Source: Cephalotus follicularis
Taxonomy: Eukaryota > Streptophyta > Magnoliopsida > Oxalidales > Cephalotaceae
Length of the DNA: 64,000 nt
Assembly: GCA_001972305.1 (NCBI GenBank)
Contig: BDDD01000311.1
Location: forward strand, 372,001 to 436,000
Reading direction: 5' to 3'
The stretch's first letter is position 1. The number at the start of each line of letters is the position of its first letter. The position numbers and the translations under genes are program-made. The notes under the pieces were generated by a model. That model was not told where the DNA came from. It saw nothing but the letters and a program-made list of their open reading frames with translations, and made no database searches. Positions 25,101 to 37,900 of this stretch are shown here, in pieces.

Positions 25101-25215
25101 AGTGTTCCACTCACAGAACAGACGAGCAAGTCCCACGACTGGTCGCCTCCATGGTCAACCTCAAAGGCAGGATCCTCTGCCAACAGACAGACAAACAAAC
25201 AACAGACTATCAGAA
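22160..25215. repeat. 3-kb near-palindrome, foldback-like or two LTR-type units tail to tail
   Basis: The sequence from about 22330 to 23605 is matched by the reverse complement of about 23615-24920, with the centre near 23610 and almost no spacer. Paired landmarks are CTGAGGTGAGACC (23051) with its inverse ending at 24161, CGACGGTATCAT (22584) with its inverse near 24640, and GGGCTGAGCCC-type words in both arms. The left end starts TGTGACATCC, which looks like an LTR end. The right end has no matching terminus and instead shows ATTTGGTAATCATGT twice near 25208-25252. No coding sequence was recognised. Confidence 0.8.
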
Positions 25216-25330
25216 ACAATTTGGTAATCATGTCATAGCTATTTGGTAATCATGTTCCTGATTTTCAAGAAATCTCTTTCTATGACGGTATTTTTTTAAA
25301 GAAACAATTCCTCAATTGGTAATTCCATAT

Positions 25331-26590
25331 GTCACACCCCTTTTTATATCACATATTCAGTATTATAACAAATTAGGAAATTATGGTTTCTAACATTTAA
25401 ATTACATGCGGAAACTAACAGGAATGCTGAATAGATACATTAAACGTGTACAGTACGTCTCATATTGTAAGCTTGAATCATAAACATTATTTTATTACAA
25501 TACATATGGAAATTCAAAGTACAAAACAAAATAGAAGGGTGCAATTGGTGAAGCTATTTTACTCTCGTCATTGGTATCATCTACAAACTGCATCAATATG
25601 AAATTGATAGGGTTTCCCTTTTCCATTCAGCTAAGTAAGGAAAATAGAATGCTAAGAGAATATGCAATTATCATGAATGCATAATACAATATATAGATTT
25701 ATGTATGAAAATACTTTCCTTTGTTTCAATAGCAAACATGCGAACTGACCATTCAATCCACTTATCATAGAATCCACTCAAGTGATCAATCACAATTGTC
25801 CGAAGACCACTATGGTGATATTCATAGCTATCTCCTAGACCAAATGATGCACCTCTACCTATCGTCTCACACACTCCGATGAATGAATAGGATCCACGTA
25901 AACACTCCTTACCAGCACGACACGGGTAAGCACTCTCGCCCACATGACGACACTAGGGGTGGAAACACTAGCCAACTCCTGGAACGTAGGCCCGCCTGTG
26001 ACACCCCGAACCCGTACGGGGTCCAAGACATCATCCAATTCCATTCAATCTCTTATTCCATAAGTCGGGTAGTGGTTAAATCCTACTATATGGAGCGAAA
26101 ATCCGTATATACTTAAAACTTTATACATATGTGCATGCATTCATTCAATCATTCTTAAACATTAATACATTTCATTATCAATACAAATCATATGTCCATA
26201 ACAATCCTTACAATTCCTTACGTAACATGCATACATCATTTGTACATCCATGTAATAAAACTATAATTGGAAACATCTTTAGATCCATGCTCCTTGCATC
26301 CATATTGCCACTGATCTCTGCGTCCATGGTCACAGTCACCCGCCCTTGATCTATTCGTACCTAAACATATAAAGATGCCTCATCCAGAAGGATGGGTCAG
26401 AAAACGGCCCCCTATGCATATGATGTGAACAGATATTGCAGGTATAAATGCATGTCATAACAAATATGTGAACAATTGTGGTTAACGAATCCATATATAT
26501 AATTTCCAAATACCATCATATATATAAACTATTAACCTAAACATACATTCTTATCCATATATCTATCAGACAATTAGGTGGTCAAAGATA
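25331..26590 (-). repeat. LTR-type repeat, inverted partner of 31150-32428
   Basis: It starts TGTCACACCCC and matches the reverse complement of 31150-32428 over its length, at more than 90 per cent by eye around 26131-26300. Homology continues outward to about 25225, so the LTR was present in both arms before they diverged. The copy is cut at 26590, where gypsy pol sequence begins. A small frame within it is mirrored in the other copy and is not a gene. Confidence 0.8.
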
Positions 26591-28106
26591 GCAACACCTC
26601 TGACTCGATTGACGCAGAAGAATGTAGCTTTTGTTTGGGATGATGCTTGTGAACGGACTTTCCAAGAGTTAAAGCATCGCCTGACTACTGCGCCAATCCT
26701 AGCCTTACCAGAAGGCAACGAAGGTTTTGTTGTTTATAGTAACGCATCAGGCAGTGGCCTGGGATGTGTCCTTATGCAAAATGGAAGAGTGATCGCATAC
26801 ACCTCGAGGAAGTTAAAGCCCCATGAGGAGAACTACCCAACTCACGTTCTTGAGTTAGCAGCGATAGTGTTCGCGCTACGTAAATGGAGGCACTACTTAT
26901 ACGGTACGAATTTCAAGGTGTATACCGATCATAAGAGCTTAAAGTACCTGTTCTCACAAAAGGACCTGAATATGAGACAACGCAGATGGATGGAGTTGCT
27001 TAATGACTACAAATGTGAAATACAATACCATCCAGGCAAGGCTAATGTTGTAGTAGATGCTCTCAGTCACCGATTAGCTTACCAAACCATTGCTCATATT
27101 CAGACCCGTCCATGGTTAATGGACCGGATTCGTGAAGCTCAGAGCCACGATGGTGATTTACTCAAGCTAGCTTTGAGCGAAGACGGAGGTTTAAAGACGG
27201 ATTTCTCTGTACAAGGTGACGGATTGATCCGCTTTCAGGGCATAATATGTGTTCCTAACGACAAAGAGCTAAAGGATGAACTGTTGTCACAAGCGCATCG
27301 CTCCAGTTTCTCCATACATCCGAAAAGTACCAAGATGTACCAGGATTTAAAGCTGGACTATTTGTGGAATAACATGAAGAGAGAGATTGTTGGATAAGTT
27401 GCTTCCTGTTTGACATGCCAACAAGTTAAAGCAGAACACCAAAGGCCAACAGGATTGGTATGGCACCATTCGAGGCTCTCTATGGAAGGAAATGCAGAAC
27501 CCCGATCTGTTGGTTCGAAGTGGGTGAACCGAGTCTGGTGGGACCCAAGCTTGTGCAAGACACGATTGAGAAGGCAAAGGTTATCCGGGAAAGACTCCAT
27601 ACAGCACAAAGCAGACAGAAAAGTTATGCAGATCACTGTATGCGAGAGTTGGAGTTCGCAGTGGGCGATCATGTATTCCTTAAAGTCTCTCCGACTAAAG
27701 GAATTATGAGGTTCGGCAAGAAAGGAAAGTTGACCCTCGGTTTATAGGACCTTTTGAGATCCTTGAGAGGGTGGGCACTGTTGCTTATCGACTTGCTTTA
27801 CCACCCAGCCTGGCGGATGTACATAATGTGTTTTATGTTTCGATGCTGCGAAAGTACCATCCCGACCCTTCTCACATTTTATGATAGGAGCCACTGGAGT
27901 TGAGAATGGATTTGAGTTTCGAAGAGATACCTATCCAGATTCTCGACCGACGAATCAAACAATTGAGGAATAAAACCATTCGGTTAGTGAAGGTATTATG
28001 GCAATACCACGGAGTGGAAGAAGCTACCTTGGAAAGAGAAGATGATATGCAGGCTAAATACCCCCAGTTATTTTCACCCTAGGAAATCTCGGGACGAGAT
28101 TTCTCT
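26580..28106 (+). pseudogene. Truncated Ty3/gypsy pol: RNase H, integrase ends, chromodomain
   Basis: It begins within the RT/RNase H connection ([14 protein letters not shown]). RNase H runs on with [15 protein letters not shown] (catalytic Asp replaced by Asn in YSNAS), [12 protein letters not shown] and [11 protein letters not shown]. The integrase zinc region loses frame at 27397 after MKREIVG; CLTCQQVKAEHQRP follows in another phase. The whole catalytic core is deleted: HQRPTGLVW passes straight into MAPFEALYGRKCRTP. The C-terminal barrel (27460-27747, then frameshift) and a chromodomain-like tail (27900-28082, LVKVLWQYHGVEEATLE) follow. Gag, protease and RT are absent. It is a close relative of the 8677-17560 element's pol. 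Confidence 0.9.
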
Positions 28107-28119
28107 AAGGAGGGGAGGA
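28107..28119 (+). other. Polypurine tract of the truncated gypsy element
   Basis: AAGGAGGGGAGGA abuts the LTR start TGTAATAGCCC, in the same arrangement as in the 8677-17560 element. Confidence 0.8.
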
Positions 28120-30395
28120 TGTAATAGCCCTAAATATTATAAAGAATTAATAGTGGGCTTTGTAATTATTTTCTTGCCTTTTGGGCTGGGCCCGAATTTT
28201 ATGATGTATTTATTTGGGCCTTAACGAAATATAATTTGTGACCTTGGGCTTAAGAAAACTATTTCTCTTCTTGGGCCGAATTTAGTATGGTATGTGGCAA
28301 TTGAGCCTTTAACGAAGGAAAGAGAGAAAGTAGGCCCAAAGGAGAAAAAATGGCCTACATTTGTTGGGAATTGCCTAGAGAATTTTGGAACCTTCAGCTT
28401 ATGTATTTAAAAGGAAGAAATGATGAGGGACACACTGTTGCCATTATACATACTCTTGTGTCTAGAGGAATCGAGAGAAAAGTGAGAGTAATGGGAGATG
28501 GGGCCAAATGCTGGAAAAAGGAAGAAGAGGACAAGCTGGGGACTTACTCGGGAGAGTTCCTACCCCGTGTATAAATACACGTCTCCTGGAAGCAAGGAAA
28601 ATGGTGTAAAGAAGGAGAATATTGACAAGCTAAAGCGTGTAACAGCCCTCGGCCAGAAGAGAGTCTAGAATTCAAGAAGGAAGAAGATAATCTCCATTTT
28701 CAACCATTTTCCAGGTAGGTTACTCCATATCTGAGTGCCTACCAGCATGTTTGTGTGTGCGATTATTGATGTTTGCTTTCTGTGTGCGTTCATTACTTGC
28801 TTGCTTTTGTGTTATGATTTGTTATTGGTAATTATGTAAGTTATGCTATTGTTGAACATGGGACTCGATATAATGCTAACCTGCATGCGAAAGCTTTGAG
28901 CATTTCGTCCCTGACACTTTGTTTTGGTACGCATTAACAGTACAAAATACACGTAGGCGTCATGGTAAAGGCGCCGTGGTGGAGTTCAGCTCCCCTGGCC
29001 ATGCGTCCAGGCATGGCTACTCGCCGCGCCTTCCCTGGCAGTCACCGAGCTCCCTTCATTGCTGGCAAGTGTGGATCATGCGTCCAAGGCATGAAATGCA
29101 AGATGCCTGGGGTGACATGCGCCCAAGGAGAAGATGCCCGTGGTGACATGCGCCCGAGGAGAATATGCCCGGTGTGACATGCGCCGGAGGAGAGGATGCC
29201 CGGGTGACATGCGCCCGCGGAGAAGATGCCGGGGTGAATGCCCGAGCTGCCGGGGTGAATGCCTGAGCTGGCGTGGTGCCAATGCCCGAGATCCATGCAA
29301 GGCCCGAGCTCCTGTCCAGTGCATGCCGAGCTCCCATGTCGAGCTACCTTAGTGCCAGGGGTGCCATGTATGCAAGGTGACGACGCCAGAGGAAAGCAAA
29401 GCCGGGCTGAGGTGCCATGCTGAATGCCAGGGAAGTTGCTTGCCGGGGGTGTCAACGCCAGGGGAGTTTTGCGCCCATAATCCATGCTTCCCGAGCATGC
29501 CTCACACGGCGCCAAGCTCTCCTCTACCTTCGCACGAATATATGACGGTGGCGAGCTCTCCCCTGCCCCGAGCCGAACGTGCAGGCCGGGCATGTGTTGT
29601 CCCCTGGTACGCACTCCTTGCATGCGTTATTGAAGAAGGAAATAGTATATGTGTATGCATACGTCCTTGTCATACTCCCTGCATGCATTTGTTAAGTGAG
29701 CATGAGAAGGTGCCATGCTCCTTTTGTACCCGGGAGGCGCTTAATGGACAAAGAGATAAAAAGGAAATAATAAAAGGAAGGAAATGGAATTAGAAAATGA
29801 AATGTAAAAGGAAAGGATGTTTAAGGAAGATTCCAGACAAATGAGCCCAACAGGGGAGAATTCCGCCAAGCAGGTGAACCCAAGGGGTGAACTCCGCAAG
29901 GCAGGTGATCTCGGTCAAATCCGCCTAATGGTGAACCTAAAGGTGAATTCTGCCAGAGCTGGTGATCCAAAGGGTGAACCGCCAGAGCATGTGAGCAAAG
30001 GGCGAATTTCGCTCGGCAGGTGAACCTGGAGGAGAATTCTGCGGGCAGCTAAGCCTAAAGGTGAACCTTACACACTGACCACACCATAGGATGACCGGAC
30101 TAGACTCCTCTATGTTATGTGATTGATATGTGTGATTTGAGTAGAGTAGTCTGAGGACAAAAGATGATGATGATTATGATATGGATTTTGGTCCGCTTTT
30201 ATGATATGCACGTATTATTTGTCCTCTACTTTTATTGGATGTTCCTCCGGTGTGTGCCCGTATATGTGGTAACCTACACAACCCCCAAGGTTGCTGACTC
30301 ATTCCTTTGAATGGGCCAGGTACAGGAACAGGTAGTGGAGGCACATCGCAGCAGCACTAAGGATAAAAGATTGTGTAAGTTCCTCCTCGACAATC
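28120..30395 (+). repeat. 3' LTR of the truncated gypsy element
   Basis: It starts TGTAATAGCCC after the polypurine tract. A TATA box (GTATAAATACACG) lies near 28568. The downstream part is GC-rich and repetitive: five units of about 31 bp (GATGCCCG..GTGACATGCGCC) at 29101-29240, and imperfect GGTGAAC/GAATTC.GCC units at 29830-30060. No CA terminus or second LTR is visible, so the right end may be truncated by the repeat at 30402. The long minus-strand frame at 29042-29623 is a by-product of the GC-rich repeats. Confidence 0.65.
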
Positions 30396-30401
30396 GGTAG
30401 G

Positions 30402-30812
30402 ATTTGGGCTGGAGACCTAGATACATATAAATCTTATTAGTAACCTAATGGATCATCTTACCAAAAACCAAATAGTTTACTCAGTCCATATTTGACTTAA
30501 TTAGAGTTTGGACATCTCAATTTATTAGACCAATAATTAGCTTAATTTTAGTAAAATAAAATACAATATTTATATAAGTTCACATAAGAAATATTCTTAC
30601 AATAGAAAGTTATAGATGGTAGAAAAGTGAGAGGATAGAGAACCTTGATTCTTTTTTATTCACTTGTTTGGTAGTAACTAAAATCTCTCCTTTATGGAGA
30701 AATGAGATATATGTCCTTTTTAGCGAATTCAAAAAATATTGGATCTCTCCAAACTTTCTATCCTCCCTAATACCCTTCGATCTAGTAAACAATAAATTTT
30801 CAATCCAATGGC
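30402..30812 (-). repeat. 410-bp dispersed repeat, copy 2
   Basis: It is the inverted copy of 6576-6986. It sits exactly between the LTR ending near 30395 and the LTR-type block starting near 30815. Nothing coding is seen. Confidence 0.6.
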
Positions 30813-30814
30813 GC

Positions 30815-32428
30815 TTAACTCGATTGACGACACTTCTCACAAAGTGCTATTGCCTAAGATGAGAGCGATGTCGCTTAAGGTCAGCAATTTTTCTAAAATG
30901 TTTTCATAATGGTTTTCTTCCGGGTTATTTCCTAGGCTCGTGATACGTACATGAGTATGTTTCTTCCCAGGTTTTAAAGATGGCATGGTAAGGGTATGGA
31001 TAAGGATAAGGTTGAGTCTTTAGAGTTACTCGTGGTACGTGATTGGTTGAGCTCATGTAGGTCTACCTATAGGCAACCAATTCTAATCGAGCTCCTATCG
31101 GTCTACCGATAGACGACTGGGTATCTAACTTAGAGCTTATGCGCCTTAAGGGGGGATAAGTGATTGACCACCTAATTGTCTGATGGATATATGGATAAGA
31201 GTGTATGCTTAGGTTAATAGTCTATATATATATATATATATATATGCCGGTATTTGACGATTATATATATGGATTCGTTAACCACAATTGTTCACGTATT
31301 TGTTATGACATGCATTTATACCTACGATATCTGTTCACATCATATGCATAGGGGGCCGTTTGCTGTCCCATATTTCGGGATGAGACATCGTTATGTGATT
31401 AGGTACGAATGGATCAGGGGCGAGTGACTATGACCATGGATGCAAAGATCAGTGACGATATGGATGTAAGGAGCATGGATCTAAAGATGTTTCCAATTTT
31501 AGTTTTATTACATGGATGTATAAATGATGTATGCATGTTATGTAAAGAATTATAAGGATTGTTATGGACATATGGTATGTATTGATAATGAAATGTATTA
31601 ATATTTAAGAATGATTGAATGAATGCACGCACATATGTATAAAGTTTTAAGTATATACGGATTTTCGCAGCACAGAGTAGACTTTAACTACTACCGGACT
31701 TATGAAATAAGAGATTGAAGGGAATTGTGTGATGTCATATAGGTTTAGGTGTCACAGACGAGCCTATGATCCAGGAGTTGGCTAATGCTTCCACCCCTAA
31801 TGTCATCATGTGAGCGAGAATGCTTACCCGTGTCGTACTGGTAAGGAGTGTTTACGTGGATCCTAATCGTTTACCAAAGTGTGTGAGACGATCGGCATAG
31901 GTGCATCATTTGGGCCAGGAGATGACTATGAATGTCACCATAGTGGTTTTCGGACAATTGTGATTGATCACTTTAGTGGATTCTATGATAAGTGGATTGA
32001 ATGGTCAGTTCGCATATCTCCTATTAAAATAAAGAAAAGTATTTTCATACATAAATCTATATATTGTATTACGCATTCATGATAATTGCATATTCTTTTA
32101 GCATTGTCTTTTCCTTATTTAGCTGAATGAAAATGGCTAACCCTATCAATTTCATATTGATACAGTTTGTAGATGATACCAGTGACGAGAGTAAAATAGT
32201 TTCACCAATTGCACCGTTTTATTTTGTTTTGTACTTTGCATTTCCATATGTATTGTAACAAAATAATGTTTATGATTTAAGCTTACAGTATGAGACGTAT
32301 GTGTACACGTTTAATGTATATATTCAGTATTCCTGTTAGTTTCCGCACGTAATTTAAATGTTAGAAATCATAATTTCCTAAATTGTTACAATGTTGAATA
32401 TGCAATGTAAAAAGGGGTGTGACATATA
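30815..32428 (+). repeat. LTR-type repeat, right copy of the inverted pair
   Basis: It ends GGGGTGTGACA at 32428. The first 325 bp (GATTGACGACACTT, GTTTTAAAGATGGCATGGTA, CGATAGACGACTGGGT) match 54240-54560 in direct orientation. From 31150 on it matches the inverse of 25331-26590. It therefore belongs to one LTR family represented at three places in the window. An AT run lies at 31224-31246. Confidence 0.7.
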
Positions 32429-32869
32429 GAATATTGAGGAATTGTTTCTTTAAAAAATTACCATCAAAGAAAGGGATTTCTTGAAAATCAAGAACATGAT
32501 TACCAAATTGGATGACTGTGAATGACATCTCAAGTATGGAGCCTATCGTATCGATGATCCTATAGGTATTTTTAAAGAGGCTTCTCTCCACAATTTGTGT
32601 CAATGAAGAGGCTATTTCGACATTTGTAGTACGGATCAAGCTAGTTGAATCCGCATTCTAATACCAAATGACGAGGGGCGGAGGTGGTGGGCTATAACAA
32701 GTAATTACAATGCCATAAATCTTAGAATTCGCTAGGAGTTCTTGAATCCATAAAGAGAATTAAGAGGAATTCCTCAATATTGTAATTTTATTAATTAGAA
32801 AAAACTCAAGAATAATAAACCTAAGAAATCTTACTTCTATTAAATAAATTAAACCTTCTAAAATGACGT
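32429..32869 (-). other. Right-arm remnant, possible old retroelement 5' end; no firm gene
   Basis: The minus strand holds TTTGGTATTAGAATGCGG (near 32660), similar to a retroelement primer site, followed by a short open stretch (32639-32361) without recognisable domains that runs into the LTR at 32428. Only the outermost 90 bp are matched in the left arm; the rest is missing there. Confidence 0.35.
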
Positions 32870-34775
32870 TAAACGAGGATTAGCATCCCTAATTTTACAT
32901 CGAAGCATCTAACGTCAGCTCATCCCAACCACTCACAAATATTTCTTCATTTTTTTCCTTCTCAAATTGATTCCATTTGTTTCGAATTGTTGGTCAATTC
33001 TGCAATCTCTTTTTATTTCTTATCCAAATACTCTCAAATCTAGAAACTGTCCCCAATGCTTTTATCATCCCACTTGCGAGGATTTGTTTCCTCAACAGAT
33101 AACCATCCACGTTTAAACTTTACTGAAAGTGCATACGTTGATTTTCATATTATTCTGTATTTATATAGTAAATAAAATAAATTTTCATTGAAGACGAGAT
33201 ACACAGTTTCTTTTATAGGATGCACTTAAATGATCAATCTGTATACAAAATCAGAAGCTCAACTTCTAGATAGTGAGGACAAAGTCCAATCATGATTGTT
33301 GAGAACTTCTTTTAAGGATGTATTTATAGTTATGGTTTGAGTTTTTTTTTTTTTGTGGTTGCTTTTAAGATATAACTACAGATAAGATGTTAAAGTTTAT
33401 TGAGTATTTTTTGTGATTACTTTTAAGATATAACTACAAATAAGATGTTAAAGTTTTGTCCCTAGTGATAGTACCATCAGTGGGGGGCTAAAACATTGAA
33501 TTCTAAAATTGACAAGATTCTCTCGTTGTGGTGTCAAATACGACCCATCACCCATATAGATGTGCTAGTTTTATTTCTCCGTCTAGAGTTCGCTTTTAGA
33601 TATAGCGACAGTCCACAGGCTCCATAGGCAACACGGACGTAAAGTTGCATTATTGTTCATAATCCGTACAAAATAATATTGAAACAAAAACATTAATAGT
33701 TATATACAATTTTACTTTCCTTGTAATTAACCGATGATGAAAAATTCAGTTTGTCAGATAGATTGAGGACATATGTATAACTCTTATCTAAATATTTTCG
33801 TTAAAACATTTTTATACCATCAGAAATTGTTAATAAGATATTGTATTAATTTGTTTTCTCACCGTTCATAGTTATCATAATTAAAAAGATGATTAACTCA
33901 ATTAATGCTATAGGTATATAGCTTAATCGACAGATTAATAAGTTAATGAATGAATTAAAAATAATAAAAAATAAAATAACTATATAAATCGATTTGGCCT
34001 ATTCAATCTATGTCATGTATCACATATCATAATTCTAAACTTATGTTACTTTATTACTATTTTTAATTAACCAAATCTACATTAAAAAATGATTATAATC
34101 AAGTCAAATGAGATTAGAAAATATTAATATATTTCATAGTAAGCATAATCAACAAAATATTTTAATTATGGATCAATTTAGAATTCAGTGAGATAAATTA
34201 ATTAATTATTAATTTTTTAATTGTATTGACCATAAAATAATCCAAATTCATTTAAAAGAAATCAAAATCGATTAAATTAGTATCGTTTTTCGAGTCATCT
34301 CAACGTTCAAAATACACATTCATCTTAAAACAATTAATTGGATGATGTGGCTTTATTCTCGGTGAACAAAATCACTTTCTTAATGAGTAAAAAACGTTAA
34401 AGAAACTATTATACGCAGTTTTCATTCGATTGTATTTTTCATAACTGACTGTTAAAAATCAGTAGCTTCAACCAGGATTATTATTATTATTATTATTTCA
34501 ATGCGATCAATGTACCATTTAAAACATTATAGTTTTTAGTATTAGAAAGGCAGAGTTTTTAGTATTTTAAGATTTTCTATTGTGCTTTTATGCATGCTTA
34601 GCAAACAACAATAATGAATACAACGGGCATTACAGGATCCATCAAAAAATTTCCCCAATATAAAAACATATTAAAAGGAATATTTCCGAGTGTCATTATA
34701 ATAGAAGGTGCAAAATGTTAGATTTCTTCCCTTATCACCTCAATATTTGATATGATCATTATGTGGTTCTGATAC
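32870..34775. other. Right arm of the inverted duplication upstream of UGT-B, no gene
   Basis: It is matched in reverse complement by 21987-22159, 17801-19338 and 8270-8429. Here the three blocks are continuous, so this arm preserves the ancestral order while the left arm carries the insertions. No coding potential is seen. Confidence 0.8.
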
Positions 34776-34823
34776 AATTATATGGTTCTGATACAATTCG
34801 GACCAAAAGTTTATGTCCTTGGG

Positions 34824-34831
34824 CTATAAAG
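34824..34831 (+). promoter_or_regulatory. TATA box of UGT-B
   Basis: GGGCTATAAAGCCAGAGC lies about 80 bp before the start codon and is conserved with the UGT-A counterpart, which suggests a short leader of about 50 bp. Confidence 0.6.
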
Positions 34832-34906
34832 CCAGAGCTGAATCTCACAAACAGCATCCTCTGATTATGTGTTCTCTGTGTTTTCTTTGAGACAAACAGA
34901 AAGAGA

Positions 34907-37900
34907 ATGGGTTCCACCATCTTGAGTGAAAAGCCTCATGCAGTGTGTATCCCTTTCCCAGCTCAAGGCCACATAAACCCTATCCTAAAATTAGCAAAAC
35001 TACTACACTACAAAGGCTTCCACATCACCTTCGTTTACACAGAATTCAATCACAAACGTTTGCTAAAATCCAGAGGTGCTAACTCTCTCAATAGCCTCTC
35101 ATCTTTTCGGTTCGAAACCATCCCAGATGGCCTCCCTCCAAGCGATGCTAATGTTACACAAGGCATACCATCTTTATGTGAATCCACTAGCAAGACCTGC
35201 TTGGCTCCTTTTAGAAAGCTGCTTTCAAAACTCAATGACACTTCTTCATCCAATGTCCCTCCTGTAACTTGCATAATCTCGGATGGAACCATGACCTTTA
35301 CTCTTGATGCAGCTGAAGAACTGGGAATCCCTGAAGTTCTCTTTTGGACTGCAAGTGCATGTGGCTTCTTGGCCTATCTTCACTTTCGCCAATTGATTGA
35401 CAGGGGTTATGTACCACTCAAAGGTATTAATCAATCCCAACCCGCTTTGCATACTTCTCTGCATCTTCATCTTATGCATCTTATACAGTATTATAAAACA
35501 TTTTACGTATGTTAAATATTAGAATATCTTATTGACATGGGAAAAATTCTGCCCATAAACAGCGTCACGTGTCTTCGGGAAAATAAGACAAATGTAATCT
35601 AAAGCTATAGACACGTGGTTGGGCGTTACCAATTTGAAGGAGTAACGCACGGTAACGCTCTGACACAGAATCAGGAAAATGGCGAGATACTCAGCATTTT
35701 TTTAGGGGTACAATGATCATCTCTGCAATTCAAGGACGGCAGTTACAACCAAACTCCTATAAATACAGGAATCAAACATTTAACAGATGTCCGCCATTTT
35801 TACACACTTAAAGCATCCTGTTATTGTTTTCACTGTCTTTTCTGACTTAAGCATCGGAGAGTCCCCGTGAGTGAAACCTTTTAAACCTACGATTAGTTTG
35901 CTTCATTTGTGCAGAGAAGACGATCATGCACCAACCAAAACACCATCTCTCGGAGCATCCACATCGTTTCCTCTACAAATCAAAGCCCTACACGTGGGGT
36001 ATTGTTGAGGAAGTGACTTTTGTATTAACAATTGGCGCCGTCTGTGGGAAACGCTTCGAAAAGCTTTCAAACGATCACTCAATCATACCTCCGAGAAGAA
36101 ACAACAACTCCGCAGCCGATGGCAGCCAGGCTTCTACCGGAAATCAACCATCTGCCACCGGCCAGGTTGTTGCCACCGAGCAAGCTCCCATTACAGGGGA
36201 GCAACTCAACCAGGTGCTCTAGGAAGTGGGGCGTCTTACAACCCTGGTGGCGACCAATCTAGCCAACCAGAATCAAGTCGGACCAGCCCGACCAATCATC
36301 CGAGAACAATCTGGTCTGAGCAGACCAGTTGTGGAGGTACAACGGCCCCAAGGGGCAAGGCGAAACCCGCCGAGGGGGGGCATGCGCCCGCTAAGGCGGT
36401 TAGGGGTTGTTACACCCCTGAGGAGGAGACCAGAGATTATTACATCTCTGTGGACAGAGTCCTCAACTGCCAAAGATCACAGCAACAATCCTCGGCCCGA
36501 GCATCCCGAGCACGAGCGAATGGAAGTGGATCTCCCGGTAGATGTCGAGGACACCCTATTGCGCTCCAACGCTTCGCGCAGAACTGAGACCCGACCAAGG
36601 AGTAAGTCAGCCCATTCAGTCACATTGGCGGGGCAGTCACAAGTTTCTAGCAGGACTAAGAACATTGAGGATTTTGAGCAAGCTATGAATAGGAGGCTTG
36701 CCGAGATGGAGAGAAGGCTCCGAGAAGCCGAGCAGTCAAAGGGGTACCTGCCCGAGGTACGTAATATCAGTGCCACTCCTTTCACATCTGAGATTATGAA
36801 GGAGCGTATCCCTAGGGGATTCCGGTTCCCGAGTCCCAAGGAGTACGATGGGTCCACGGACCTCATCCAGCACGTGCGCTACTACACCAAGGTCATGTTA
36901 GTGCACCAGGCCTCAGACGCGATCCTTTCCCGAGGACTCTTGGAAAACATTGACTAGAGCAACCCAGTCATGGTATTCCACCCTATCAGTGGGTTCGTTG
37001 GCGAATTTCAAGCAGTTTACAGAACTGTTCGTTACCAAGTTTCTCAACAACACCACTTAGAAGAGAAATTTGAGTCATCTGATCAATGTGGTGCAGGGAA
37101 AGGATGAGTCCCTGAGAGACTACCTTAACAGGTTCAACAAGGAGTCTCTAACAGTGAAAGACCTAGAGCCATCCTTCACCCTGACAATTCTGAACAGTGG
37201 GTTGAAAGACAACTCCCCTTTTACTTTCTCACTCATGAAGAAGCCCACGGTGGAAATGGCAGACCTGCTGAGGAGAGCAGAAAAATATGTCAATGTCAAG
37301 GAGGCGATTGCCGCTAGGAAACAAAAAACTACCTGGTCGAACCATCAGATGGAGAAAGGGGAGCACTCACGAAGGGCTTTCGAGAAGAAAGAGAAAAGGA
37401 AGGAGAGGTTTGAGCTGCCCAAGGATAACCTCAGACACAAGCTCTCCAGGAGATAGGAGTCACCAAGGGGAGGGACGCCAATCCTGACTTACAATAACTT
37501 CACCCCTCTCCTGGAGATGCGCACCAGGATACTTGCTATATAGAAGGACAAAATCTCGATTCAATGGCCAGCACCATTGAGATCCGCACTAGAGAAGAGA
37601 GACTCGGATAAATATTGTCGGTACCATCGTAACCACGGGCACGATACAGAGGAGTGCAGGCATTTGAAGAATCAGATTGAGGACCTGATTCGTAAAGGTC
37701 ATCTACGCAAGTATGTTGACAGAAATGCTCCTCAAGAAAGGAGGGAGTGCAGAGAAGAAGCTCCGTAACAACCGGAGGAGCAGTAGCCAAGAGGTGTCAT
37801 CCACACCATCTCTGGAGGGGTCGCGTCTGGTGGTGACCATAATAGATCTAAGAAAGGCCTATGCAAGACAAACATTTACTGTGTAACAGTACCAGCAAAG

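Noticed and set aside
25671..25943. A 90-codon frame with a similar frame in the opposite arm (31879-32082).
   Set aside because: Both lie within paired LTR-type repeats; the similarity is explained by the inverted duplication, with no known domain.
29042..29623. A 193-codon minus-strand frame, and overlapping long frames on both strands.
   Set aside because: Produced by a GC-rich 31-bp tandem repeat in an LTR; composition is low-complexity and no domain is recognisable.
32361..32639. A 92-codon minus-strand frame next to a primer-site-like sequence.
   Set aside because: It runs across an LTR border and shows no recognisable gag motif, so I kept only a low-confidence remnant.
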